56,822 nt of DNA, from NCBI GenBank assembly GCA_019748195.1, contig JAIEPW010000010.1, positions 1-56,822 of the forward strand, read 5' to 3'. Origin of the DNA: Bryobacteraceae bacterium. Its GTDB lineage: Bacteria > Acidobacteriota > Terriglobia > Bryobacterales > Bryobacteraceae. The position numbers were made by a program, and so were the translations under genes. The first letter of the stretch is position 1. The number at the start of each line of letters is the position of its first letter. The notes under the pieces were generated by a model, which was not told the origin of the DNA, made no database searches, and was given only the letters and a program-made list of their open reading frames with translations. Positions 16,147-25,060 of the stretch are shown one piece after another.

Positions 16147-17235
16147 TTACGCCTTGGGAAGCAGGAACAGATCGCTGGTCATGTCGCCGTCCAGCGTGAT
16201 GGTGCGCAGCCGCCGGTAATCGGTGGCGTCGTGCAGGTCGATCGTCGCGCCCGCCACGTAGATGTAGAGCACCTTGCCGTTGGAGCTGACCTTGACGTTC
16301 ATCCGCGGTCGGCCCGCGAACTCCTTCCGCTCATGCAGCCGCTTATTCACAAGGTCGAACTTCCAGAACTCATAGCGGCCTACCTGCTGCTTCAGGCCGT
16401 AGCCCCACTTGCGATCCGGCGCCATGGTGAAGCTGACAAACTCCGAAGGGCCGAGCGCATAGAAATCGACGCTTTTCTTCTGCAGATTCACGCGCGCAAT
16501 GCCCATGATCGAGCGGTTCTGCACCGCATCCTGCACCTGGAAGATACCGGTCATGAAGCCTGGTTCTTCGTACGTGTCGTCCATCTGATTGAAGTTGATC
16601 CGGCCGAAACCGTCTTCGATCGGGCGGGAGAGCTCCCACTTGTCGGCTTCCTTCCAGTCCGAGGTGTTCAGCACCACGATGTCGTCGCCGAACAGGAACA
16701 AATTCTTGCCGTCGGGCGAGAACTTGAAGAACGCCCCTTCGCGCTCCTGGCCGCCCGGCCAGGGGATGGTGCGCATCACCTTTTTCGCTTTCAGGTCGTA
16801 CTGCAGGATGGAGTTCGCGCCGATCTCCCAGCGGTCGATGTGCTTGGTGTACGGCCGGGTCAGGATCACCGCATAGTTTTCCTGCGGATCGACGGCCATG
16901 CCCCGCAGCCGGACCTTCTTCGTGGCGCTTTCGGAAAGGCGGAAGGTGTCCGTCACGCGGCGCCCGGCGATATCCACAACCTCGCAATCCTCCATGTTGT
17001 CGGCCATCACGTAGAACCGCTTCTTGTCCTGCGACAAAAAGGTTCCGCGCGGGGTGCCCTTCTGCATCGCGATCTCGCCCGCGACGTTCCCGGTCGCTTC
17101 CTCGATTACGAAGATTCGTCTGGGGAACGCTCCGAGGTACATGAGGCCGTCGCCCGGCGCGGGCGCGCTCTGGGCGGGCGCGAGCGCCGGCATCGCCAGC
17201 GCGGATAATGACAGAAACTCGCGGCGGTTGATCAT
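16147..17235 (-). CDS. qhpB: Quinohemoprotein amine dehydrogenase beta subunit (beta-propeller)
   Basis: A 362-residue periplasmic protein with a twin-arginine-like leader (NRREFLSLSALAMPALAPAQS), then repeated YVTN-like propeller blades (MYLGAFPRRIFVIEEATGNV; VLYIYVAGATIDLHDATDYR). In this enzyme the seven-bladed beta subunit scaffolds the diheme alpha and CTQ gamma subunits. The ATG at 17235 overlaps the qhpC stop by 4 bases. The frame is open further upstream, but that region is qhpC in another frame. Confidence 0.9.
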   Translation of the reverse strand: MINRREFLSLSALAMPALAPAQSAPAPGDGLMYLGAFPRRIFVIEEATGNVAGEIAMQKGTPRGTFLSQDKKRFYVMADNMEDCEVVDIAGRRVTDTFRLSESATKKVRLRGMAVDPQENYAVILTRPYTKHIDRWEIGANSILQYDLKAKKVMRTIPWPGGQEREGAFFKFSPDGKNLFLFGDDIVVLNTSDWKEADKWELSRPIEDGFGRINFNQMDDTYEEPGFMTGIFQVQDAVQNRSIMGIARVNLQKKSVDFYALGPSEFVSFTMAPDRKWGYGLKQQVGRYEFWKFDLVNKRLHERKEFAGRPRMNVKVSSNGKVLYIYVAGATIDLHDATDYRRLRTITLDGDMTSDLFLLPKA

Positions 17236-17570
17236 GGAAACACCAAGTCGATTTTGCGCCAATCCTTCTGGGCGTTGGCGCACTTGGACGTCCAGTTCGG
17301 CGCGTGATTCAACTGATCGGGAACCTGCGCCGGCCAGAAACAGCCGGAGTGGCAATCGAACAGGTCGCGCTCCACCGGCTGGCACAGTCCGGCCGTGCCG
17401 CCGCTCGAATCCGCCTCCCAGCCGGGCGAGAATACAAAGGAGCACCCTAGCGGGATGTGCGGTCCCTGCGGTCCGCCGCCCGGTCGCTGCAGCGCCACCA
17501 CATCCGGATCTGCGGTCACCGCGCGTTCCATCCGCGCCGCCTTGCGATTAACTGACGTGAGATGCTTCAT
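17232..17570 (-). CDS. qhpC: Quinohemoprotein amine dehydrogenase gamma subunit precursor (CTQ-bearing)
   Basis: A 112-residue precursor of the small catalytic subunit. The residues that in the characterised enzymes form internal thioethers and the quinone cofactor are all present with exact spacing: Cys43-Glu52, Cys63-Asp69, Cys77-Asp85, and Cys73 with Trp79 for cysteine tryptophylquinone (DCHSGCFWPAQVPD). The first 30 or so residues are a leader that QhpE would remove after crosslinking by QhpD. An extra Cys97 is not part of the known set. The start has a GGAGG site inside the overlapping qhpD end (23 bases). Confidence 0.95.
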   Translation of the reverse strand: MKHLTSVNRKAARMERAVTADPDVVALQRPGGGPQGPHIPLGCSFVFSPGWEADSSGGTAGLCQPVERDLFDCHSGCFWPAQVPDQLNHAPNWTSKCANAQKDWRKIDLVFP

Positions 17571-18999
17571 GTTGCTCCTCCCCATCGAACTGCCTCAGGT
17601 ATGCGGGATTCTTCACCGCCAGTTCGCCGTAAATCTCCAGGCAGGTGTGCGTCCAGCCCCGGATCCAATCGCAGTAATGCAGCACCGGGTGATTGGTATC
17701 TCCGAAGCGCGTGTGCGCTTCGTGATAGCACCCTCCGGCGCATACGGGGCGCGCCCAGCACCGGTTGCAGTCGGTCTTGTCGTCCACGTGGTGCTTCTCC
17801 AGAAACCCGATCTGCACCAGGCGGTCGACCCCGGTCTTCACCGTGCCGAACTTGTGATCCTCGCTTCCGGCGAAGCGATGGCATAGGGAAACGTCGCCGT
17901 CCGTGGAAACGCCCATCAGTCCGAGCCCGGCGCCGCAGGGGTGCGACTTGCTCATCCCCTTGTGCAGCTCCTCGATGGTGTCGCGCACGTTCGAAAAACC
18001 ATGATGCCGGTGCTCCAGCGCGAAGTCGCGGTACTCGAACGCCAGCCCCCGGAACTGCTCCAGCATGCGATCGAACCCGTCCTCGCCGATCGCGTATCCG
18101 CGCCCGGGCGCCGTGGTGACCGGCGCGAAACCCACTTCCCAGAATCCGATCTCCTCGCGCAGGTGGCGGAAGATCTTCCGGATGTCCAGCGTCCGCGAGG
18201 TCAACGTGACGCGCGCGCCGATGGGCCGCGACGTGTGGCGCTTCAACAACTCCTTCACCTTCGGCGCCACCACTTCATAGCTGCCCTTGCCGTTGTGAAA
18301 GACGCGGAACTGATCCTGCATCTCCTTCGGACCGTCGATCGAGACCGTCACGCCTACCCGGTTCTCGGCCAGAAACTCGATGATCTCCGGCTTGAGCAGC
18401 GTCGCGTTCGTGGTCAGGCTGAAGTCGATTTCCTTGTTCTCCTCCGCCGCCCTCCGCCGCGCATAGGCGATCGTGGATCGCAGCACCGGAAAGTTCATCA
18501 GGGTCTCGCCGCCGAAGAACGTCAGGTGGGCGGACCGGCCGCTTTCCTTGATCAGGAACTCGACGCTCTCCCGCGCCGTTTCCTCGTTCATGAACTTCGA
18601 TTTCGCGCCGTACTGGGTGTCGACAATCTTGTCCTCGCCGTACTCGTAACAGTACGTGCAGGCAAGGTTGCACTGGTTCGTCAGGTTGAGAACCATGGTC
18701 GACAACGGAAAATTGGGAGCCGGAAGCTGTTTCGCGGCTTTCGGGAACGGAACTCCGGTCTCGCCGATCGCGCGAACCCCGCGCAGCTCCACCAGTGCGT
18801 CGTGAACCTCGGACGGCCGGAAACGCCCGGCCAGCGATTCCAGAATCGAATCCAGCGCGCGAGCTCCGCCGGCGAGCAGGTCCAGCACCGCGCGGCTCGG
18901 TTCGTCCAACTGGAACACGGCGGCGCTCGGAACCAGATACACAAAATCCGCGCCGCCCGCCTGGAACCGGTGATGTTCGCGCGCTTCCACCTGACTCAC
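17548..18999 (-). CDS. qhpD: Radical SAM/SPASM thioether-forming maturase QhpD
   Basis: A 483-residue radical SAM enzyme. The cluster motif is CNLACTYC (Cys110, 114, 117), followed by FFGGETLMNF and SIDGPKEMQD. The C-terminal SPASM cysteines include HPCGAG, VSLCHRF, CNRCWARPVCAGGC and a late Cys. It would form the Cys-Asp/Glu thioethers in QhpC. Residues 15-80 resemble a PqqD-type peptide-recognition domain. I place the start at a GTG (18999) overlapping the qhpA stop as GTGA; the frame continues upstream only as a shadow of qhpA. Confidence 0.94.
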   Translation of the reverse strand: MSQVEAREHHRFQAGGADFVYLVPSAAVFQLDEPSRAVLDLLAGGARALDSILESLAGRFRPSEVHDALVELRGVRAIGETGVPFPKAAKQLPAPNFPLSTMVLNLTNQCNLACTYCYEYGEDKIVDTQYGAKSKFMNEETARESVEFLIKESGRSAHLTFFGGETLMNFPVLRSTIAYARRRAAEENKEIDFSLTTNATLLKPEIIEFLAENRVGVTVSIDGPKEMQDQFRVFHNGKGSYEVVAPKVKELLKRHTSRPIGARVTLTSRTLDIRKIFRHLREEIGFWEVGFAPVTTAPGRGYAIGEDGFDRMLEQFRGLAFEYRDFALEHRHHGFSNVRDTIEELHKGMSKSHPCGAGLGLMGVSTDGDVSLCHRFAGSEDHKFGTVKTGVDRLVQIGFLEKHHVDDKTDCNRCWARPVCAGGCYHEAHTRFGDTNHPVLHYCDWIRGWTHTCLEIYGELAVKNPAYLRQFDGEEQHEASHVS

Positions 19000-20732
19000 T
19001 TCGACACCTCCGGCTGATCCCACTTCATGTACAGCGGCACCGTCACCAGCAGGTGCGCGCGAGCCCGCAGGGGCCGGTCGCCGTTCGGCAGCGTCGCCAC
19101 CACCCACACATCGCCGAAGTTGTTCGCGTTGTTGTTGCGCTTGGGATTCGGGCCGTCGATCGCCGGCGTGAACAGGCCCCCCGCGTCGATTTGACCCACG
19201 AATTCCTTGTCGTTGTCGCCGAAGGTCGCGGTGAATTCCTCGATGCTCCACTGCACATCCATCACGCCCAGGTCCAGATCGTCCTTCGTGTCCGGCTTGC
19301 CGTCCGGACCATTGTGAAACCCAAACGCTTCGAATTGCTGGAACTGCTTGGGGAAGGCGACACCCCCCACGCGAGCCATGCCCGCCTGGGGCCGCACTTT
19401 CAGACCGTCGATCTTGTCGAACACCACCACGGCGCTTTCCTTCACCACGCCCGCCACCGCCAGATCGCGGCGTCCCACCACCGCGTTCGCGGCAACGGAA
19501 ACCTCAGCCTGGAATGAGCCTGGCTTGGCTTCCAGAACACGGTTTACCGTCACGCCAGGACCGAAATCCACGTCGCGCGGCGTGAGCCCGCCCGGAAAAT
19601 TCGCGCCGTGAACCGGAATCACCAGCTTCTCCGATCCCGTCTTCAGCGCTTCCCGCCCCACGCCGGTGATCAGCACGTCGCTGCCCGCGCGCACCAGCCT
19701 TACGTCCAGTCCGCGTTCGTCGTAGGCGCCCGAGAACCAGCGTCCGCTCATCTCGCGGCGATTGCGCTCCACCAGCAGGACCTCGCGCAGCTCATCGGCG
19801 CCCCCCGCGCTCGACCGGCCGCGCCACTGGAATCCCGCATACAGAATCGACTTGCCCGAGCGCGACACGGTTTGCCCGCTGCGCGCGAACGTATACCGGA
19901 TCTCGGTCAGAAACTCATCGCCTGCCGCTACCGAATCGTTCCGGCGTACCGTCACCTCGCCGAAAAACGGCCCTTTGCCGGCCTCGTTGCCGGAAAGAAT
20001 CCACTTGCCTTCGAGACGCGCCGAAGGCTGGGCCGCGGTCCAGGCCGCCCACTCCGCGGTCTTCATCGGGAACGCCCCGCTGAGATGCGCGAGCGCCTTC
20101 TCCATGGGATGCCGGTTGTCCGGGGGACGCCCGTCCGGACCCGGCTGCGTCTGCGGCGGACCCATGCGGCGGAACGCCTGAAAATCCGTGAGCGGATAGT
20201 AGCCGCGGTGCATCGCCACCAGCAATTCCCACTCCTGCTTGGTCCGGCGCTGCAGCAGCACCCGGCCGAAGGAGTGGCAGCGATTGCAGGTCCGCTCGGT
20301 ATCGGCGTCGGCGGCGTACTTGTACTCGATCATGCGCCGCTCCGATTCGAACATCCCAGGGCGCGCTTCCTCGGGAGCCAGGCCCAGCCGGCCCGACAAA
20401 TACTTCACGATCGCGCGGGCGTCCTCCGGCTTCAACTCCACGCCGTTCAACGCCACCATCCGCTTGATGGTCTGCTGCCAGCCCTCGGGAGTGGTCCGCC
20501 GGTACGAGATCCGCGACATCCGGCCTTTGTCATCGGAGCGGTGGCAGGCGCCGCATTGCTGCTTCACCAGGTCGTTGTCGATTGGAATGCCGTCGTCGGC
20601 CTGCGGATCGCGGCCCTCCTGCTTTTCCTTGGCTTGTTTGGCGGCCTCTTGTGCCGACGCATCCGGTGCGGGCGTCTGAGCAGCCGATCCCAGCGCGCAC
20701 AGCAACATCAGCAGTATTCCGGAAAAACGCAA
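18996..20732 (-). CDS. qhpA: Quinohemoprotein amine dehydrogenase alpha subunit (diheme cytochrome c)
   Basis: A 578-residue periplasmic subunit with a Sec signal (MRFSGILLMLLCALGSAAQ, ending near residue 19). Two heme c sites are CGACH (60-64) and CNRCH (149-153). The long C-terminal beta-rich part matches the multi-domain alpha subunit. It passes electrons from the CTQ cofactor to outside acceptors. I choose a TTG start at 20732 because a GGAGG site lies 6 bases upstream and it gives a complete signal peptide. The only nearby ATG is eight codons later, inside the hydrophobic core. Confidence 0.93.
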   Translation of the reverse strand: MRFSGILLMLLCALGSAAQTPAPDASAQEAAKQAKEKQEGRDPQADDGIPIDNDLVKQQCGACHRSDDKGRMSRISYRRTTPEGWQQTIKRMVALNGVELKPEDARAIVKYLSGRLGLAPEEARPGMFESERRMIEYKYAADADTERTCNRCHSFGRVLLQRRTKQEWELLVAMHRGYYPLTDFQAFRRMGPPQTQPGPDGRPPDNRHPMEKALAHLSGAFPMKTAEWAAWTAAQPSARLEGKWILSGNEAGKGPFFGEVTVRRNDSVAAGDEFLTEIRYTFARSGQTVSRSGKSILYAGFQWRGRSSAGGADELREVLLVERNRREMSGRWFSGAYDERGLDVRLVRAGSDVLITGVGREALKTGSEKLVIPVHGANFPGGLTPRDVDFGPGVTVNRVLEAKPGSFQAEVSVAANAVVGRRDLAVAGVVKESAVVVFDKIDGLKVRPQAGMARVGGVAFPKQFQQFEAFGFHNGPDGKPDTKDDLDLGVMDVQWSIEEFTATFGDNDKEFVGQIDAGGLFTPAIDGPNPKRNNNANNFGDVWVVATLPNGDRPLRARAHLLVTVPLYMKWDQPEVSK

Positions 20733-20764
20733 GGCCTGCCTCCGATCTCCTGATTGTACAGACT

Positions 20765-22000
20765 TTACTGGGCTCGGAGGAACACCGATACAGTCTGGAA
20801 ATCGCCCGTCGCCGCATCCAGGCTGACAATCACCGTTCGTGCCGTATGGTACGGATCGCCCACCTTCGGCCGGTTGGGATTGTAGTGAATGCCGAACAGC
20901 GCCAGCCTCTTCTCGCCCGCCATCACCGACTGCAGCCGCGAAAGAGGCACCTCGCGTTCCCACAGAACGCGGCCGTCCAAATCCACCCGCGCCAGTTGCA
21001 GCAACCCGTCATCGTCGATACGGCTCATGGTTTGCACCAGCACGCTGTCCGGGTTCGCCACCTTCACCGCCTGCTTGCGAGCCGGATCGAGCAAAATCGA
21101 GCCCCACAAAAACGACTTCCGGGAGTTCAACGACCGTCCGTCCCGGTTCAGCGATCCCGGAAGGTAGCTGGTGATGTTGCTCCGTTCGAACGCCCCGGCA
21201 TCCGACGGCAACTCGCCACCGATCAGTTCGGACCTCCAGAACCGGTTGGACCCGCCGGGATCGTCGAGCCCCTTGCTGGTCCTCGTGCCGATCCAGCGAT
21301 TCCCGAAGATCGCCCCGGCCGCGCGGTACGCGCCGATATAGGAAGGCGCGAATTGCGCCGGCGTCCGGTCTTCCTCACTTGGGTCGAGCAGCTTCGTCAC
21401 CGGCTCCACGCGTCCCAGCGGCGTACGCAGCCGGTAGTAGCTGCCGTCCGCGGCGGTGATCACCAGGCCTTGGTTCATCCGGAAGGACTTTTCATCCAGG
21501 GTCAGCCTGCCCTTCAGCTCCGGGTTGTTGGACTCGATCTGCGCCTGCGTGGCGACGGTCTCTCCACCCGCCACGCTCACCGCGGTCAGTTCGTCAAGCA
21601 GCAGCCACACGGCATCCCCCTGCGCGCCCAGAATCTGTTTGTTCGTGGCGGCGCCGCCCCGCTCGCTGCGAACGCGCTTCAGCCAAAGCTGCTGCCCGGT
21701 CAGCATGTCGTACGCCGCCAGATCCAGATGCAGAACCCCTGCGCGGCGCCTTCCCCCCGGGATCGTGCTGGTCAGCACCAGCACCTGTTCCTGCCCCCCG
21801 CGCATCACGTGCAGCGGCGGCCCCATGATCTGGATGGTGGGCGGCCACAGTGATCGCCCTGTCGCGGCGAAGAACCCGATCCCCCCCAGAACGCTAAGAA
21901 GAAATACAATCCCCGTCCACGCCAGCACGGCATTCTTGCGACCGCGCTTCCGCTTCTTGTCCGCCTCGGGCGGCCAGTTGCGGAAATCAGTTGTGCTCAT
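20765..22000 (-). CDS. Membrane-anchored protein of unknown function in the qhp operon
   Basis: A 411-residue protein with a basic N terminus (KKRKRGRK), one transmembrane anchor at about residues 24-48, then an outward-facing domain rich in beta strands. Phrases such as LHLDLAAYDMLTGQQLWLKRV and LARVDLDGRVLWEREVP recall PQQ-type propeller blades. I see no heme or metal motif. The gene overlaps qhpG by 14 bases and lies 32 bases before qhpA, so it is co-transcribed. It may help assemble or dock the amine dehydrogenase, which is inference only. A PA2928-like family is possible but unproven. Confidence 0.65.
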   Translation of the reverse strand: MSTTDFRNWPPEADKKRKRGRKNAVLAWTGIVFLLSVLGGIGFFAATGRSLWPPTIQIMGPPLHVMRGGQEQVLVLTSTIPGGRRRAGVLHLDLAAYDMLTGQQLWLKRVRSERGGAATNKQILGAQGDAVWLLLDELTAVSVAGGETVATQAQIESNNPELKGRLTLDEKSFRMNQGLVITAADGSYYRLRTPLGRVEPVTKLLDPSEEDRTPAQFAPSYIGAYRAAGAIFGNRWIGTRTSKGLDDPGGSNRFWRSELIGGELPSDAGAFERSNITSYLPGSLNRDGRSLNSRKSFLWGSILLDPARKQAVKVANPDSVLVQTMSRIDDDGLLQLARVDLDGRVLWEREVPLSRLQSVMAGEKRLALFGIHYNPNRPKVGDPYHTARTVIVSLDAATGDFQTVSVFLRAQ

Positions 22001-23378
22001 GAATCAGGACCTCGTTGGCGACCAGCAGCGACAGCACGCCGAGAAAATTCGGCAGATCCACCGGCTGCGAGCCGCGATTGTAGGCGTTCCACATGTCGGG
22101 AACCTGCGTGAAATGAGGCGCGATCTCCACCAGTTTCACCAGATCGACACCCTGCGCGAACTGCAGCCCCGCGGGCAATTTGGGGGCGCGGAGAGCTTCC
22201 CGGGGGACGATCTCATTCCCCTCGATACCCGCCCGCACCTCGCGCCGAACGCAAGCAGCGGGGCGAAGGCGAAGCTCTGGCGCGGACCGCAGCCATTCCC
22301 AGGCATCGGCCAGGTCGGCTTGCCGGTAGAAAGGCTCGCCCGCGTCTTCCGACCGGCTGGAATAGAAGTCCTCCCCGGAGCCGCCTTCCCGGAAAAACGC
22401 GGCGCTGCGGCGCTGGAAGTTTGTGTACAGTTGTTTCTCCCGTTCGTCGTAATACTCAAACGCCAGCGGGCGCCGCTCCGGCGCCACCAGTGCGGTATGG
22501 ACCGCCACCGCCGCCAGCCACGCCGACCCGAATGCCTTGCGGACCCCGAACGATGACAGCGGATCGATAAAGGAGCCGGCATCGCCCGCCAGCAGCCAGT
22601 TCTCTCCGGCGAACTGCCGCGAGGTATAAGCCGACGCATCCCAACCCCAGGGCTCGCCCGCAAGCTCCGCATGCTCCAGACTGCGCAAAAACCCCGATGT
22701 CTTGCGCATCTCCGCGCGATATAGTTCCGTCAATCCTGAGCCGCGGTGCAGCGCCGTGGACTGATAATCGACCATGAAGGTGACCTGCCGCGCGCCGTCG
22801 CTCACCGGTACCGACCAGGCCCACCCGTCGCGATAGCTTTCGATCACCGTCTGGGCGGCGGGGAACGGCGACGGGCCCCGCCACAAAGCGCAGATTCCGG
22901 CGGTTTTGCGCGATGCAGGCACGCGGTAGGCGCGGCCCATCACGCCCGCGCGCCCCGAGCAGTCGATCACGAATCGAGCCTCCAAGGCTTCCCCATCCGC
23001 GAGCAGCACCCTTCCCGAATCGAAGCCTCGAGCTTCCACATGGCGGACCGGACCCGCATACAGCTCCCGCAGCACGCCGTCCAGCCGGGAGCGCAGCACG
23101 TGATAACCCAGTCCGTCCGCGAACAACTCCGTGCGCGGCTCCGCGGACCCCCACCAGGATGTGTGCCCGGTGGAGCGGTCAAAACCCGCCGCTTCCACCT
23201 CCTCGCGAATTTCCAGCAGTTGCAGCACGCGGGCGATGCTCGGCGGCAGGCTCTCGGCGCGATTCGCGGCGGGCGACTTGCCGCTGTCCAGCAGGCATAC
23301 CGCATGGCCCCAGCGATCGAGCAGCCGGGCAGCCGTGGCGCCGGCGGGACCGCCGCCGAGGATCAATACATCGAGCAT
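21987..23378 (-). CDS. qhpG: FAD-dependent monooxygenase, probable QhpG
   Basis: A 463-residue flavoprotein of the tryptophan-halogenase/p-hydroxybenzoate-hydroxylase type. The Rossmann motif GGGPAGATAARLL opens the protein and a second FAD motif GDAGSFIDPLSSFGVRKAF lies near residue 270. In the amine dehydrogenase system QhpG hydroxylates the gamma-subunit Trp during CTQ formation, and operon context supports that role. The ATG at 23378 is 8 bases after the CoA ligase stop. The open frame upstream of it is a shadow of the ligase gene. Confidence 0.82.
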   Translation of the reverse strand: MLDVLILGGGPAGATAARLLDRWGHAVCLLDSGKSPAANRAESLPPSIARVLQLLEIREEVEAAGFDRSTGHTSWWGSAEPRTELFADGLGYHVLRSRLDGVLRELYAGPVRHVEARGFDSGRVLLADGEALEARFVIDCSGRAGVMGRAYRVPASRKTAGICALWRGPSPFPAAQTVIESYRDGWAWSVPVSDGARQVTFMVDYQSTALHRGSGLTELYRAEMRKTSGFLRSLEHAELAGEPWGWDASAYTSRQFAGENWLLAGDAGSFIDPLSSFGVRKAFGSAWLAAVAVHTALVAPERRPLAFEYYDEREKQLYTNFQRRSAAFFREGGSGEDFYSSRSEDAGEPFYRQADLADAWEWLRSAPELRLRPAACVRREVRAGIEGNEIVPREALRAPKLPAGLQFAQGVDLVKLVEIAPHFTQVPDMWNAYNRGSQPVDLPNFLGVLSLLVANEVLIHEHN

Positions 23379-23386
23379 GGGCGTGG

Positions 23387-24940
23387 TCAAACCACCTGGC
23401 TGGCGCGGTCCTTCCAGTACGGCGCCCGCAACTCCCGCTTCAGGATCTTGCCGGAGGGATTCCGTGGAAGCGCTTCGGCGAAATCCACCGACTTCGGCGC
23501 CTTGTAGTGCGCGATGCGCTCCCGGGCAAACGCGATGATCTCCTCGGAGCTCACCTCCATGCCCGGCTTCCGGACCACGATCGCCTTCACCGCCTCGCCC
23601 CAGGTGGAATCGGGGACCCCGATCACCGCCACATCGGCGATCGCCGGATGTCCGAACAACGCGCTCTCCACCTCCGCCGGGTAGATGTTCTCTCCCCCGG
23701 AAATGATCATGTCCTTCACGCGATCGTGAATGTAGAGGTAGCCGTCCTCGTCGAAGTATCCCGCGTCGCCGCTGTGGAACCAGTCGCCTCGGATCGCCTT
23801 CTCCGTTTCTCCAGGCAAGTTCCAGTAGCCCTTCATTATCTGTGAGGAACGCACAACGATTTCGCCCACCTGGTTCGGCGGCAAATTGTCGCCATTCGGT
23901 CCCAGGATGCGGATCTCCACCCCGGATAGCACCTTGCCGCAGGATCTCAGCCGCTTCTCGTTCTCCGGATCGTGATCCTCCGGCGGCAGATACGTGATCG
24001 CCCCGGTGGTTTCGGTCAAGCCGTAAACCTGCGCGAACCCGCAGGGCATCCGCTTTAAGGCCATGCGGAGCAGATCCACCGGAATCGGCGCTGCGCCGTA
24101 AAATACGATCTTCAGGCTGGACAGATCCGTGCCTTCGAAAGAGGGGGTCTGCAGCAGAAACAGGATGACGGCGGGCACCACGAACATCTTGTTGACCCGT
24201 TGGTCCTGAATCAGCCGCAGGATCTCGGCCGGGACCACCTCCCGCAGCACGACATTCTTGGCCCCCGCATAGAACCCGGCCAGCGCGTAACCGGTGCCGC
24301 CGATATGGAACAGCGGCATCGCCACCAGGCTGACGTCCGTGGCGCTCCAGTTCCCCCAATCCTTCATGATCGTGGGCAGCAGACCGAGCAGATTGAGGTT
24401 GGTCAACTGCGCCCCTTTAGGATGGCCGGTGGTGCCGCTGGTGTACATCTGAATCACGACATCGTCACCCGCGATCGCGGTCCGGGGGTCGGCATTGGAA
24501 TGCCGGTCCCGCCACGCCTCGTAAGACTCCCACTCCGGGTGCGATCCGGCTAGCGCGACAATCTTGCCGATCGTCCGCAGCTCCGGCGCGATCTTCGCCA
24601 CCAGTTCGAAATAGTCGGGCCCCACGAACAGAATCTCGGCGTGGGCGTCGTTGATCACGTAGGCGACTTCCGCCGCCGCAAGCCGCCAGTTCACCGCCAC
24701 CGTCACCTGGTTTGCCTTCGTCGCGCCGAACAAAATCTCGAAGAACGTATCGCTGTTCTTATCCAGAATCGCCAGCCGCGATCCGGCCTGTAAACCCTCG
24801 CCAATCAGTCCGTTCGCCGCCCGGTTCGACAACCGATCCAGTTCCGCATACGTCGTGGCGCGGCCCTGAAACCACGTGGCGGGCGCATCCGGGCGCTCGG
24901 CGGCATGATGGCGGACGATATCCGCGACCGTTTGGATCAT
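23387..24940 (-). CDS. Acyl-CoA synthetase (AMP-forming)
   Basis: A 517-residue ANL-superfamily ligase. The phosphate-binding loop is YTSGTTGHPKG, the A5-type motif is VYGLTETTG, followed by GDWFHSGDAGYFDEDGY and the C-terminal catalytic Lys in NPSGKILKREL. It would activate a carboxylic acid to its CoA thioester. As the first gene of the qhp operon it may act on the acid formed after amine oxidation and aldehyde oxidation; that link is inferred. No aldehyde dehydrogenase is in the window. It diverges from the copper island. Confidence 0.9.
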   Translation of the reverse strand: MIQTVADIVRHHAAERPDAPATWFQGRATTYAELDRLSNRAANGLIGEGLQAGSRLAILDKNSDTFFEILFGATKANQVTVAVNWRLAAAEVAYVINDAHAEILFVGPDYFELVAKIAPELRTIGKIVALAGSHPEWESYEAWRDRHSNADPRTAIAGDDVVIQMYTSGTTGHPKGAQLTNLNLLGLLPTIMKDWGNWSATDVSLVAMPLFHIGGTGYALAGFYAGAKNVVLREVVPAEILRLIQDQRVNKMFVVPAVILFLLQTPSFEGTDLSSLKIVFYGAAPIPVDLLRMALKRMPCGFAQVYGLTETTGAITYLPPEDHDPENEKRLRSCGKVLSGVEIRILGPNGDNLPPNQVGEIVVRSSQIMKGYWNLPGETEKAIRGDWFHSGDAGYFDEDGYLYIHDRVKDMIISGGENIYPAEVESALFGHPAIADVAVIGVPDSTWGEAVKAIVVRKPGMEVSSEEIIAFARERIAHYKAPKSVDFAEALPRNPSGKILKRELRAPYWKDRASQVV

Positions 24941-24987
24941 GCGGATGAATATAACTCAATCTGACTATTCTAGAGGCGCGCCCAAAC

Positions 24988-25013
24988 TGTAAGGTTCCGG
25001 GGACCACGCCGTC
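24988..25013 (+). promoter_or_regulatory. ECF-type promoter 1 of the copper island
   Basis: TGTAAGGTTCCGG (24988-25000), 9 bases, then CGTC (25010-25013), continuing AGCACCTTTG. Nearly the same sequence lies at 28696-28727 before the His-rich protein gene. The CGTC core is a common ECF -10 element. It sits about 50 bases before the cupredoxin ATG and is the likely target of the Cys-rich sigma factor encoded at the end of this operon. Confidence 0.7.
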
Positions 25014-25060
25014 AGCACCTTTGAACAGCGCAACCATGCGCTGCCGAAGAGGAGCTTAAC

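Noticed and set aside
15469-17208. Plus-strand frame of 579 codons across qhpF and qhpB
   Set aside because: Antisense to two recognised genes, with Arg/His-rich low-meaning composition.
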